64,000 nt of DNA, taken from the NCBI GenBank assembly GCA_039795165.1, contig JBDKER010000022.1, positions 1 through 64,000 of the forward strand, read 5' to 3'. Origin of the DNA: V1-33 sp039795165 (GTDB lineage: Bacteria > Verrucomicrobiota > Verrucomicrobiia > Verrucomicrobiales > V1-33). Positions within the stretch are counted from its first letter, which is position 1, and each line of letters starts with the position of its first letter. Below the pieces are notes generated by a model, which was given only the letters and a program-made list of their open reading frames with translations, was not told the origin of the DNA and did not search any database. A program made the translations under genes and the position numbers. Of this stretch, positions 54,472-63,796 are shown one piece after another.

Positions 54472-55350
54472 TCAGCGACCCGACCGCCAGACGTCGCGCA
54501 CCATCACCACAAGCCCCAGCCAGATCACCGCGAAACTGGCCAGCCGCAGCATGCTCACCGGCTCGCCATACACCAGCGACCCCATCAGAAACTGAAGGCT
54601 GGGAGCCAGAAACTGCAGTAGCCCTACCATCGCCAGCGGCAGCAGCCGCGCCGCTTTCGCAAAGGCCAGCAGAGGAATGGTCGTCACCGGAGCCAGCGCG
54701 GCCAGCAGCAATCCCTGCCGCACGTCCCCCGCCAGCACCGCCGGTGGATGCTGCCACATCCACACCAGCGCCAGAGGCAGCGCCAGCAGCGATTCCACCG
54801 CCAGCCCCTCCAGCGAATCCAGCGGTGCCATCTTCCGCAGCAGCCCATACAAGGCAAACGTCCCGCACAGCACCAGCGCCACCCACGGCAATCCCCCCAC
54901 CGCCAAGACCTGCATCCCCACACCCACCGCCGCCAGCCCCACCGCCACCCACTGCGTCACACGCAACCGCTCGCCCAGCACCAAGGCCCCCAGCCCGACA
55001 TTCGCCAGGGGCGTCAGAAAATACCCCAGACTCCCCGTCACAATCTGCCCGTTCTGCGTCGCCCACACATACGCCAGCCAGTTCCCACCCAGCAAAGCTG
55101 CCGTAATCACATGCTGCCCCAACACCCGCGGCCGCCGCAGCGCCGCACCCACCACTCCCAGCCGACCCCGCCACGCAAGAATCAGCAGCAGCAACGGCAC
55201 GCAGCAGACAGCACGCAGCACCACCACCTGATCCGCTCCCAGCCAGTCAATCTGCTTCCAGAAAACCGGCAGCAGACCCCATAACCCAAAGGCCGCGACC
55301 CCATGCCACCAGCCTGCCCGTCGGGATACCATCGATGCCTCGTTGCTCAT
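54472..55350 (-). CDS. rarD: RarD/EamA-family transporter
   Basis: This 292-residue inner-membrane protein has about ten hydrophobic helices. The pattern matches RarD: an N-terminal HGVAAFGLWGLLPVFWKQI, then NWLAYVWATQNGQIVTGSLG, YFLTPLANVGLGALVLGERL, and PLAMVGLLQFLAPSLQFLMG in the second half. RarD proteins belong to the drug/metabolite transporter superfamily; their physiological substrate is uncertain. The gene converges on the broken pterin dehydratase with only two bases between the stops. Confidence 0.88.
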   Translation of the reverse strand: MSNEASMVSRRAGWWHGVAAFGLWGLLPVFWKQIDWLGADQVVVLRAVCCVPLLLLILAWRGRLGVVGAALRRPRVLGQHVITAALLGGNWLAYVWATQNGQIVTGSLGYFLTPLANVGLGALVLGERLRVTQWVAVGLAAVGVGMQVLAVGGLPWVALVLCGTFALYGLLRKMAPLDSLEGLAVESLLALPLALVWMWQHPPAVLAGDVRQGLLLAALAPVTTIPLLAFAKAARLLPLAMVGLLQFLAPSLQFLMGSLVYGEPVSMLRLASFAVIWLGLVVMVRDVWRSGR

Positions 55351-55474
55351 GAATCAGGGGGATGCCGCAGCTGCCCTCTCCCCCAGAACCCAGCACCGCA
55401 TCCCGCGCCACAAGGAATTTCCCGATTTGCCCACGCCACTCTCCTCCCATACTCCACCGCATCCGCACTTTTCC

Positions 55475-56170
55475 ATGAATGGTTCCCCGCCTGCCCCCGG
55501 ATCGGTCGCATCCTTCCTCCTCGCCCTCAGGAACGGAACCATGGCCACCATTCCCATCCCGGAAGACAGCCACCACACCGCCTGCCTCGCCGCCACCGAA
55601 GCAGCCGCCGCAGCCGATTCCACCCTCAGCCAACTGCTCCTCTCATGGCACCACGAGGATGCCCTCCACATCGGCGGGCCTCCCCTCGCCTTCAAGGAAG
55701 CCTCCGCCCGCCACGGTGCCCTCCTCCTCTTCCGCGCCGCATGGTGCTTCCTCTTCCCCGCCACCCCGACAGAGGATGTCATCGCTCTGCTCACCCCGCA
55801 ATCCCCCCACACCTCGGCTTCCGACCTCTGGTCCGCCGACCTCTGCCTCCACTGGCTGCCCGATCTCGCAAGGCTCTGCCAGCATTCCCATCCACCGGAT
55901 GCGCTGCCCCTCGCCATCCAACTCGCCGCCGCCCGCTGGCCCCTCTCAGCAGCCGCTCTGCCCCCAGCCCACACCACCGTCCCACCTCACCCGTCCGCAT
56001 GGGAATCCCTGACTTCTCACGCCGGACTCCGCCAACTCTTCACCGACCGCGCCCTCGCCGCTCAGTCCACCCAGCAACTCGCCCACCCGGAAATCGCCGC
56101 CACCGCCAGAATTTCCCCAGGCCCCGCCTGCCCGCAGCTCACCGCTCTCCTTCCTCCCATCGCCTCATGA
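55475..56170 (+). CDS. Unknown first protein of the MoxR-vWA-propeller operon (bpX-like)
   Basis: This is a 231-residue, probably cytosolic helical protein with no signal peptide. Features include GGPPLAFKEASARHGALLLF followed by RAAWCFLFPA, and SADLCLHWLPDLARLC. AARWPLSAAALP, and LFTDRALAAQSTQQLAHPEI near the end, resemble what I recall of the bpX0-type domain annotated in MoxR-vWA-beta-propeller ternary systems; no search was run. ATG at 55475 is preferred over upstream in-frame starts because the family-like part begins there. It overlaps the ATPase gene by four bases (ATGA, 56167). Confidence 0.65.
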   Translation: MNGSPPAPGSVASFLLALRNGTMATIPIPEDSHHTACLAATEAAAAADSTLSQLLLSWHHEDALHIGGPPLAFKEASARHGALLLFRAAWCFLFPATPTEDVIALLTPQSPHTSASDLWSADLCLHWLPDLARLCQHSHPPDALPLAIQLAAARWPLSAAALPPAHTTVPPHPSAWESLTSHAGLRQLFTDRALAAQSTQQLAHPEIAATARISPGPACPQLTALLPPIAS

Positions 56171-57321
56171 CTTCCGCCGCCGCCTCCGCAGCTCACCACC
56201 TCCAGCTCTCCATCCTCAATCCAATGAAGTCCGCCTTCGTGGGCAAGGACCTCATCATCGACCTCATGGGCGTCGCCCTCGCCTCAGGCGAAAACCTCTT
56301 CCTCCTCGGCCCACCCGGCACCGCCAAATCTGCCCTCATCCATCACCTCTCACGCCAGCTAGGCGCCCGCTCGTTCGACTACCTCCTCACCCGCTTCACG
56401 GAACCAAGCGAACTCTTCGGGCCCTTTGATATCAGACGCCTCCGGGAAGGCTATCTCGTCACCAACACCAACGGCATGCTCCCGGAAGCTGAACTCATCT
56501 TCCTCGACGAACTCCTCAACGCCAACAGCGCCATCCTCAACAGCCTCCTCACCATTCTCAACGAACACACGTTCCGCCGCGGCAGCGAATCCCATCCCAT
56601 CCCCGCCCTCTTCATCGCCGCCGCCAGCAACCACCTCCCAGAAGAGGAATCCCTCCGCGCCCTCTTCGACCGCTTCCTGCTCCGAGTTCAGTCGCTGCCC
56701 ACCCCGGATCACCAACTCGGCGCCGTCCTCGACGCCGGATGGCAAATGCTCGCCACCCCGCCATCCACAGCACCAGCACCGTCCCAGACGGATACCGTCC
56801 GCCTCATCCAGTCAGCCATCCCCCACGTCTCCCTCCACCCAGCCCGCGAAACCTGCCTCACTCTCATCCAGAGCCTCCGCACCGCCGGCATCAGGATCTC
56901 GGACCGCCGCGCCGTCCGCCTCCAGCGCGCCATCGCCGCCAGCGCCCTCCTCGCAGGTCGCACGGAAGCACGCCCCTCCGACCTCTGGATCATGGCCCAC
57001 TCATGGGACCGCGAAGAACAAATCGAAACCGCCGCCGCCATCGTCGCCGCATGCCTCCGCACCCACGATCCATCAGAACACGACCACCCCCGCGCCTCCT
57101 CACTCCACGAACCAGACCCAGAAAGCCTCCGCCGCGAAATCGAAACCCTCACAGCCAGAATCAGAGAACCCTCCCCGGATCCCTCAGCGCCAGATACCCT
57201 CCGCACCCTCTCGGAACGCATCCAGTGGGTCCGCAACCCACTCCAGCGTTCCGCCCTCGAATCACTCTGCCAAGCCGCATGGCAGTCCCTCTCCGGAACT
57301 ACACATCCACCTACCCCATGA
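56167..57321 (+). CDS. MoxR-family AAA+ ATPase (RavA-like)
   Basis: This 384-residue ATPase shows the Walker A motif GPPGTAKS at residues 48-55, Walker B LIFLDELLNANSAILNSLL with D114/E115, sensor 1 in FIAAASNHLPEEE, and the arginine finger in LRALFDRFLLR. The N-terminal LASGENLFLLGPPGTAKSAL is the RavA-type start. The C-terminal lid includes RISDRRAVRLQRAIAASALL. MoxR proteins act as ring ATPases with vWA partners, often in metal insertion or remodelling. Here it sits second in a five-gene operon with a vWA-like gene two places downstream. It overlaps both neighbours by four bases. Confidence 0.92.
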   Translation: MTSAAASAAHHLQLSILNPMKSAFVGKDLIIDLMGVALASGENLFLLGPPGTAKSALIHHLSRQLGARSFDYLLTRFTEPSELFGPFDIRRLREGYLVTNTNGMLPEAELIFLDELLNANSAILNSLLTILNEHTFRRGSESHPIPALFIAAASNHLPEEESLRALFDRFLLRVQSLPTPDHQLGAVLDAGWQMLATPPSTAPAPSQTDTVRLIQSAIPHVSLHPARETCLTLIQSLRTAGIRISDRRAVRLQRAIAASALLAGRTEARPSDLWIMAHSWDREEQIETAAAIVAACLRTHDPSEHDHPRASSLHEPDPESLRREIETLTARIREPSPDPSAPDTLRTLSERIQWVRNPLQRSALESLCQAAWQSLSGTTHPPTP

Positions 57322-58016
57322 CGGTTCTCCGCCTCGCCAGCTGCCACCCGGACGCCCTCCTGCCCCACCGGAACCGACCCCACTGGACCTGCTGCACCAC
57401 TCCCACGGCCACATGGCTGCGCCTCCCAGCCACCGACACCAGCCTCGCCGCCCAGATCCCCACCACCGGCATCTTCTCGGAAAACGCCAACGGTTCCCTC
57501 ACCCCGCAAGCACTCTCCCTCCCCTCGGAACCACCCCCCGCAGGCCCATGGCTCCCCCTCACCGAACTCATCCCGGTCACCCCAGCCTCCTGCCTCCTGC
57601 CCGCCACCACGGAAAACAAGCTGCCTTTCCTCGTGTCGCATGCCGGCCCCACCCCCCCAGCCACCGCCCTGCTCGCCTCCGCATCGGACCTCCTGCACTG
57701 GGCCGCCTCAGCCTCGCGCTTCCGCATGCAATCCCTCACGTTCGCCGCCTCAACCTCCATGGCCTTCGTCCGCGGCACCCCCCTGCCCCCCATCAACGGA
57801 ACCAGCTTCCACTTCGATGGCCCCCTCGCCATCCCCTCGGGTTACGCTCTCGCCGCACACCTCGACCCCTCATGGGTCGCCCGCACCATCCCCCTTCCCA
57901 CCAACGCCATCGCCCTCGTCTTCCCCCCAGGCGAAGCCGAAATCATCGGACCGGAAGCCTTCGTTCCCCTCTCCCTCGCCGCCCTCCGACGCTCGTTCCC
58001 CGACACCCCAGCATGA
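57318..58016 (+). CDS. Unknown third protein of the MoxR-vWA-propeller operon (bpX-like)
   Basis: This 232-residue cytosolic-looking protein has no signal peptide. The central stretch LLASASDLLHWAASASRFRM and the motif VRGTPLPPINGTSFHFDGPL, followed by AIPSGYALAAHLDP and a C-terminal AFVPLSLAALRRSF, match my memory of a small domain described only from MoxR-vWA-beta-propeller systems. No enzyme motif is visible. It is probably an adaptor between the ATPase and the vWA-propeller protein. Four-base overlaps join it to both neighbours (57318 and 58013). Confidence 0.65.
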   Translation: MTVLRLASCHPDALLPHRNRPHWTCCTTPTATWLRLPATDTSLAAQIPTTGIFSENANGSLTPQALSLPSEPPPAGPWLPLTELIPVTPASCLLPATTENKLPFLVSHAGPTPPATALLASASDLLHWAASASRFRMQSLTFAASTSMAFVRGTPLPPINGTSFHFDGPLAIPSGYALAAHLDPSWVARTIPLPTNAIALVFPPGEAEIIGPEAFVPLSLAALRRSFPDTPA

Positions 58017-60427
58017 CCCCGGAAGCCATCAGCCTATGGCTCACCCCTCCAGATCACTACCTCTGGCAGTGGGACGAAGACGGCCATGCCACCTGGCGCG
58101 ATGGCTCCACCATCGCCGTCCGTGAGGAAATCGCCGCGCTGCTCTCCTTCCTCGCCCCCTCGGGCCTCCCCCCTCTGGGCTCCCTCCTCCTTCTCATCAT
58201 GGCATGCCAGGGCCGCGCCAGCCAAATCCACAGCGCTGCCCTCAATTGCGCCGCCCAGCACCCGGACTCCGGCCCAACCGCACCCATGGCCCGCATGATC
58301 ACCACAGCATCCGTGATCCTCGATGCCATCAGCTCTCTCCCACCAGACCTCCGCTCCACCGCCACCGCACGCTCCCGTCTCGCCCTCTTCCTCTTCGGCG
58401 ACGCCCTCGGGCTGCGCTCGCCGGACGACTCCTGCGCCATCGTCACCGCATTCCTCGCCGCCCCACGGCAGCACCCGGGACCAGCGCTCCCTCACGCCGA
58501 ACCTGCGGGCCTCCGGCTCCAACGCGACCTCCGCATCCTCGCCGCAGTACAGCCTCTCGCCACAGACCTCGCCAACCGACTCACCACCGGTATCGCCTCC
58601 TCATTCCTCAACCCCGCTCAACTGCCCGAACCGCCCCCAGAACCCCTCCTACCCCAACTCGACCACCACCCCGACCCCACCCTGCGGGCCATCGCCACCG
58701 CCGCACGCCTCATCGTCGCCGTCACCTCCGTGCCTCTCCCTTCCGGCTCACAAGGACAACTCCCCGTCGGCGGCATCTCCGGAATCACCCACCGGGGTCA
58801 ACTCGACCGACTCCTGCTCAGCGAACTGGCCCACGACGACCTCACCCTCCACGCCCGCCTCGCCACAGGCGAAGCCCTCTTCCTCGAACGCGAAGCCCCC
58901 CACACCCCCACCCCACGGCGCCGCACCATCCTGATCGACTCCGGCCTCCACACCTGGGGCCTCATCCGCATCCTCTCGCTCGCAGCCGCCATCAGCCTCT
59001 CCAATTCCACCCGCCCCTCCCACACCACTTCCGTCTCCTTCCATCTCAAAACCGGCCGCCGCTTCACCCCTGTGCCTCTCCGCACCCCAGGCGATCTCGC
59101 AAAAGTACTCGCTGAACTCCACCCTGACTCCTCCACGGACAAGGCTCTCATGGCATGGTCTCCACCAGACCACCCGGAAATATCAGACCTCTTCCTCATC
59201 ACCTCGGATCCGCCTCCACCAGACTGCCCGCAGACATTCGACCGTCTCTGCCAGAAACTCACCGCAGCCGGAGCCCGCTGCTTCTCTGTCCTCATCGCCA
59301 GATCCGGTGCCGTCCGCATCTCCCGCCACTCCCCCGCCGGCACGATGCTCCTCTCCTCGGGACAAATCGACCCGCACACTCTCACCACACCCCTCCAGCA
59401 ACCCACCCGGACACCACCGCCGCCCGCACCCGATCCCTCCGGACTGATGGCGAGCCTCGCCTTCTACCAGCACTTCCCCCCACCCCTCGCCTTCCCTCTC
59501 GCCATCCCCGCAGACGCCACCAGAACCGGACCGTCCAGCTGGGCCGCCATCAGCCGCGGCGGATTCCTCTTCCACTGGCCCCAGCCAAACGCTCCCGCCC
59601 ACCCAGTCTCCAGACACCCACTGCCCCCGGCTACCCACCATATCATCACACGGGACCCTCACCACCAGGGGTGGATCGTCACCTCATGGCCGGACACACC
59701 TCTGTCCCATCCCGCCTTCCATACCATCGGCGCCAAAGGGGAAATCTCCTCCAGCACCGCACACCACCCCGTCGCCACCCCACTCCACGCAACCACCTCG
59801 CAGGGCACCATCATCCTCATTTTCGAAGATCATGCCGATGCCTTCCTCGCATCCGATGGCAGCCCTCGCGCCAGCCTTCCCCTCTCCCAGCCCATCACTC
59901 CGGACCGTATCGCCTTCGACCAGGACAGGCTCATACTCCTCTCGCCAGACGAGCCGGAACATCCCGACAGCACAGCCCTTCCCTCAGCCACCACCTCCCC
60001 GCCAGTCATCATGGCTCCTCCCCTCTCAGCCGGCTTCGACAGCGCCGGCCAACTGATCCTCCGCACCACCGGCTCACGCTGGCAGCTGGACCCAGCGGAA
60101 CTTTCATGGCGGACCACCAGTAAAGTTCTCCTCGCCGCACCCAGACCATTCCAGCCTCTCCCTCAGAAGAACGACCACCCGGACCTGCCTCCTCGCTTCT
60201 ATACAGCCGAATGGCATCCCGGCTGCCGCCTTGTCTTCGATACCCTCGGGGTCCTCCACCTCATCGCCCCAATCCCCGCCAACCCCATCGAAACCGCCAT
60301 CCTCTGCGTCCTCGGACAACCAGCCACCCCATGGTCCCGCGACAGCCAGACCACCTCCACAAACGCTGCCGCTTCCCTCGCCGCAACCATCCGGAGATTC
60401 TCCCAGCTCGCCCGCCGCTCCGCATGA
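58013..60427 (+). CDS. vWA-like protein with predicted C-terminal beta-propeller
   Basis: This is an 804-residue protein. Residues about 1-240 are mainly helical. From about 250 the segment GGISGITHRGQLDRLLLSEL, then ALFLEREAPHTP and TILIDSGLHTWGLIRILSLA (Asp308-Ser-Gly) forms the start of a vWA-like Rossmann fold, with LFLITSDPP near residue 394 as a later strand. The MIDAS DxSxS is not intact (DSGLHT), so metal binding is doubtful. From about residue 480 to 790 short beta-rich repeats such as GGFLFHWPQPN and GQLILRTTGSRWQLD suggest a propeller. In the recalled family this vWA is the partner of the MoxR ATPase. Confidence 0.72.
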   Translation: MTPEAISLWLTPPDHYLWQWDEDGHATWRDGSTIAVREEIAALLSFLAPSGLPPLGSLLLLIMACQGRASQIHSAALNCAAQHPDSGPTAPMARMITTASVILDAISSLPPDLRSTATARSRLALFLFGDALGLRSPDDSCAIVTAFLAAPRQHPGPALPHAEPAGLRLQRDLRILAAVQPLATDLANRLTTGIASSFLNPAQLPEPPPEPLLPQLDHHPDPTLRAIATAARLIVAVTSVPLPSGSQGQLPVGGISGITHRGQLDRLLLSELAHDDLTLHARLATGEALFLEREAPHTPTPRRRTILIDSGLHTWGLIRILSLAAAISLSNSTRPSHTTSVSFHLKTGRRFTPVPLRTPGDLAKVLAELHPDSSTDKALMAWSPPDHPEISDLFLITSDPPPPDCPQTFDRLCQKLTAAGARCFSVLIARSGAVRISRHSPAGTMLLSSGQIDPHTLTTPLQQPTRTPPPPAPDPSGLMASLAFYQHFPPPLAFPLAIPADATRTGPSSWAAISRGGFLFHWPQPNAPAHPVSRHPLPPATHHIITRDPHHQGWIVTSWPDTPLSHPAFHTIGAKGEISSSTAHHPVATPLHATTSQGTIILIFEDHADAFLASDGSPRASLPLSQPITPDRIAFDQDRLILLSPDEPEHPDSTALPSATTSPPVIMAPPLSAGFDSAGQLILRTTGSRWQLDPAELSWRTTSKVLLAAPRPFQPLPQKNDHPDLPPRFYTAEWHPGCRLVFDTLGVLHLIAPIPANPIETAILCVLGQPATPWSRDSQTTSTNAAASLAATIRRFSQLARRSA

Positions 60428-63150
60428 AGCCAGTCACCCCGTTCCTGCGCCCATCCGGCACAAGCCTGCCCACCGCCGCAGGATGGCTCCCCCATCCATC
60501 TCCCTCGTCATGGCTCGCCGAAGCCGTCCACATCAGCCGCAGAGACCCCGGCACCACCATCCAGATCTTCCCCACTCCGACCAGCCTCACCAACCGCTCG
60601 CCCTCCGGTGCCCTTCTCTTCCTCGCCGGGAACCATCTCCCTCCCGACCAGCTCTTCCAACCCCACACCATCCCCCTCGGCGAACCGTTCCCCGGCGTCT
60701 TCATCCCCACCAACGCCACCATCGTCCCAAGCCTGACCCCGGAGGAAATCACCCGCGGCTTCCCCTACCCCATCCAATTCCTCCACCCTTCCATCGGCCT
60801 CTGCGGCTTCCACCCCGAAGATGCCATCGACCCGGTCAGCCTCCTCGCGCCACCCACCATCCGCAGAACCCCATGGAACCTCGCAACCCCCGCTCCGCCT
60901 GAACCACCCCCACTCCACGGAATCTCCCTGACTCTGCCCCTCTCCAAGGACGAACCACCGGAAATCAACCCCGGCCACGCAACGCCCAACCCGCCTGCCA
61001 ACCCACCACAGCCCCCCAACTCCTTCCTCCGCCGCACCGCCTCCAGCATCGGATCCCTCGGAGCCGAAACCCTGCGCCGCCTCGGCAGTTCAGACATCGC
61101 CAGCCGCCTCCATTCATGGAGCCAGCAGATCAACCCAGACATCGAGCGTCTGCGCGACTCGGAAATCAGCCGCCTCCTCTGCGACCTCGCCAACGACCCA
61201 CGCAAGGCCATGCGCCGGGCCATGCCGCTCGTCCAACCCCACACCCCTCCCACGGGCCCCTTCAGACCACGCTCGGCCCGACTCCCCTTCCGCCCTAAGG
61301 ATTGGAACCCGCACGCCCCTCCCGGAAAGCACCAGCGCTCGGATCGCTGGGGCCTCACCCCACACCAGTGCAACGCTCTCGAAGCCGCCTACCGCCGCGC
61401 CGCTTCCCTCGAGGCCTCCGCAGGCCACTGGATCAAGGCCGCCAGAATCTACGGAGAACTCCTCGGCGACTGGCCCCTCTGCGCCTCCATGCTCGAAAAA
61501 GCCAGCCTCTGGCACGACGCCGCCCTCCTCCACCGCGACCGCTGCCACAATCACCAGCGCGCCGCCGCCTGCTTCGAATCCGCAGGAGCCATCGACGACG
61601 CCGTCAAGTCATGGCTCGCCGCCGGCTTCCCATTGCCCGCCGCCGACCTCCTCACCCGCATCGGCCGCCACAGGGAAGCCCGCGACCTCTACGAACATGC
61701 CTGCAGCAGCTCCGGCTTCGACCCCATCCTCGCCGCTTCCATCCTCGAACAGAAACTCCACCGACCCGGCGAAGCCATCAGCCTCCTCAGACAAAGATGG
61801 TGCCATCAGGCAGATGCCGCCGCCTTCTCGGAATTCTTCGCCATGCTCTCCCGGCACGACCACCACCACGAGGCCCTCGCCACCCTCGCGGAACTGACTG
61901 GCAACCCGTCATCCCACCCTCGCCCCACCGCCGCTTTCCTCTCGTCCCTCCGCACTATCGCCTCGTCCTACCCACAACCCTCAGTCCGCTCAGCCGCCGC
62001 CAACCTCGCCCTCCACACCGCCGCCCGCTACCTCTCGTCACCCCAGCCACGCCCGACAGACGCCTCCGCCATCCTGCTCTCCCTCCACGCCTTTGCCCCG
62101 GACGATCCCCTTCTGCGCGACGATGCCCGCCGCTTCCTCTCCACCCATTACCCCGCAGCGCACTTCACCGCCGCCCACACCGAATCACGCCAGCCATCCG
62201 AAATCATCACCCCGCCGAGCAGTGATTTCATGGAAACAACCCAATGGTTCGCCCTCTCCTCCCGCGCAGACAGACTCTCGGCCGCAGGCCTATACTCCAA
62301 TCACGCAGCCCCGCCCACCACGGTCGTCTGGCACTCCAGCACCCACGAAACCACTTTTCCCCCCGTTAAGCCAAGCCCCGCAGCATCCAAGGGACTCAAC
62401 TTCGTGTCCACCAGCTTCCTCTCCATCTTCCACCTCCCGACCCAGTCACCCGGCTCCCCAAGCATCGTGTCATGGCACTCCCACACATCTCAAAACGCAC
62501 GGACCACTCCCGCAGAGATCAACCAGCTCCAGAACGCCATCGCCATCGCTCCCGACCCTCACACCAGCGGATTCATCACCCTCTGCCTCAAATCCACTGG
62601 CTCTCTCGTCGCCGAATACTTCGACGAACGCGGATCACTCACCGCCTCCCACATCCTCCCCATCCACCCCGATAACGAAAATCACCAATGGCTCGCCGCC
62701 GCCCACCACCACAGCCTCTGGATCGCCCACGGCCATTCCGTCTGGTGCTTCCAACTCAAGGAAGCGCATGCCCACCACAACCTTCACACCTTCCTGCCCC
62801 ACCCCATCACCAGCCTCACCACCCCAGGCCTCTCCCGCCAGAACCACGCCGCCGCCACCGACTCGGCCGGCCACCTCTGGATGCTCACCCCGCGCCTCCA
62901 CTCATGGGGGATCGACCTCACCCACATCCCCTGCCCCTCGGCCTCCCTCGCCGCCTTCACCAATGACGGCTCCCTCTGCGCCATCACCCCCGACGGCGGC
63001 CTCGCCTTCGCTCCCGGCCATTACTCCTCCCCAGCAAGGCACCTCGCCTTCCCCCAGAACACTCCGCAGATCACCGCAGCCTGCCCCACCGGACCCCACT
63101 CCATCTCCTTCCTCTCCAGCAGTGGCACCATCTTCACCTTCATCCCCTGA
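60424..63150 (+). CDS. Helical solenoid plus beta-propeller protein of the MoxR-vWA operon
   Basis: This is a 908-residue protein with no signal peptide. Residues 1-190 are a mixed domain of unknown type (including FPYPIQFLHPSIGLCGFHPE). At about 200-275 there is a helical linker (TASSIGSLGAETLRRLGSSD), and from about 320 to 580 TPR-like or alpha-solenoid repeats appear (AARIYGELLGDWPLCASMLE, CFESAGAIDDAVKSWLAAGF). Residues about 600-908 hold repeated beta segments (HQWLAAAHHHSLWIAHGHSV, AAATDSAGHLWMLTPRLHSW, FTNDGSLCAITPDGGLAFAP) consistent with a beta-propeller. It is the last gene of the operon and may be the target-recognition or scaffold component. Domain calls are from pattern only. Confidence 0.72.
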   Translation: MKPVTPFLRPSGTSLPTAAGWLPHPSPSSWLAEAVHISRRDPGTTIQIFPTPTSLTNRSPSGALLFLAGNHLPPDQLFQPHTIPLGEPFPGVFIPTNATIVPSLTPEEITRGFPYPIQFLHPSIGLCGFHPEDAIDPVSLLAPPTIRRTPWNLATPAPPEPPPLHGISLTLPLSKDEPPEINPGHATPNPPANPPQPPNSFLRRTASSIGSLGAETLRRLGSSDIASRLHSWSQQINPDIERLRDSEISRLLCDLANDPRKAMRRAMPLVQPHTPPTGPFRPRSARLPFRPKDWNPHAPPGKHQRSDRWGLTPHQCNALEAAYRRAASLEASAGHWIKAARIYGELLGDWPLCASMLEKASLWHDAALLHRDRCHNHQRAAACFESAGAIDDAVKSWLAAGFPLPAADLLTRIGRHREARDLYEHACSSSGFDPILAASILEQKLHRPGEAISLLRQRWCHQADAAAFSEFFAMLSRHDHHHEALATLAELTGNPSSHPRPTAAFLSSLRTIASSYPQPSVRSAAANLALHTAARYLSSPQPRPTDASAILLSLHAFAPDDPLLRDDARRFLSTHYPAAHFTAAHTESRQPSEIITPPSSDFMETTQWFALSSRADRLSAAGLYSNHAAPPTTVVWHSSTHETTFPPVKPSPAASKGLNFVSTSFLSIFHLPTQSPGSPSIVSWHSHTSQNARTTPAEINQLQNAIAIAPDPHTSGFITLCLKSTGSLVAEYFDERGSLTASHILPIHPDNENHQWLAAAHHHSLWIAHGHSVWCFQLKEAHAHHNLHTFLPHPITSLTTPGLSRQNHAAATDSAGHLWMLTPRLHSWGIDLTHIPCPSASLAAFTNDGSLCAITPDGGLAFAPGHYSSPARHLAFPQNTPQITAACPTGPHSISFLSSSGTIFTFIP

Positions 63151-63153
63151 ACA

Positions 63154-63525
63154 TCACCCGCCACTCCTCCGCCTGACCCGACGCCGCCGCCCAGCTCCAC
63201 CAGCTCCACGCTCCACCATGCGCCGCGCCCGCCGCAATGGCTCAGGCAGCAGCAGCACAAGAAAAAAACCCGACGCCAGATACGCTATCCACAATCCCTC
63301 CTCCTTCGCCTTCCCCAGACTGGGCCGCAGGGCCTCCATAAGCGCAGGAACCCCCAAAAATGCCCCCAGCAGCAACACAGACCCCAGCAGCCAGTAAACC
63401 GCCCGGTCCCGCAACCCTCCCCTCCACAACACCCACACCCCGGGAAGCATCCCCAACCCAAAAACCAGCGCCACCACCCGCAGCACGGCCAGCCCCAGAT
63501 AAATCACAGCGGATAACGGTCCCAT
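63154..63525 (-). CDS. Hypothetical small membrane protein
   Basis: This 123-residue protein has about three membrane helices (VIYLGLAVLRVVALVFGLGM, AVYWLLGSVLLLGAFLGVPA and LWIAYLASGFFLVLLLPEPL), with an arginine-rich C-terminal tail. I recognise no family. Its stop lies three bases from the stop of the convergent solenoid-propeller gene, so it is not part of that operon. It is small, but the hydrophobic pattern and basic tail make it a credible gene. Confidence 0.5.
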   Translation of the reverse strand: MGPLSAVIYLGLAVLRVVALVFGLGMLPGVWVLWRGGLRDRAVYWLLGSVLLLGAFLGVPALMEALRPSLGKAKEEGLWIAYLASGFFLVLLLPEPLRRARRMVERGAGGAGRRRRVRRRSGG

Positions 63526-63667
63526 GCGTCACAGAAAAATTCCAGCACCAAATCCTCGCCTCGCCCCCAACAGCGCAAAAGCGCGAAATTCTCCGCCCAC
63601 TTCCCGCAGATTTCAGTTGTGACCAGCCCCGTCCCGTGCATTCGCTTCCCGTCCCCCGCAATGCTTT

Positions 63668-63752
63668 GCTCTCGTGGCGGAATTGGTAGACGCGTATGAC
63701 TCAGGATCATATGGGGCGACCTGTGGAGGTTCGAATCCTCTCGAGAGCACCA
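63668..63752 (+). tRNA. tRNA-Leu (anticodon CAG), CCA encoded
   Basis: The acceptor GCTCTCG pairs with CGAGAGC. The D-arm has GGCGGAATTGGTAGACGC and the anticodon loop CTCAGGA gives anticodon CAG. A long class II variable arm and a T-loop TTCGAAT follow. The discriminator A at 63749 is followed by CCA at 63750-63752. Confidence 0.97.
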
Positions 63753-63796
63753 CTTTCCCGCTGCCCGCACGCAGCCTCAGGCGTTCCCTCACCCAC

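Noticed and set aside
55351..63525. Possible toxin or nuclease effector accompanying the MoxR-vWA-propeller operon
   Set aside because: The flanking genes are a RarD transporter and a small membrane protein; neither is coupled to the operon and neither carries an effector motif.
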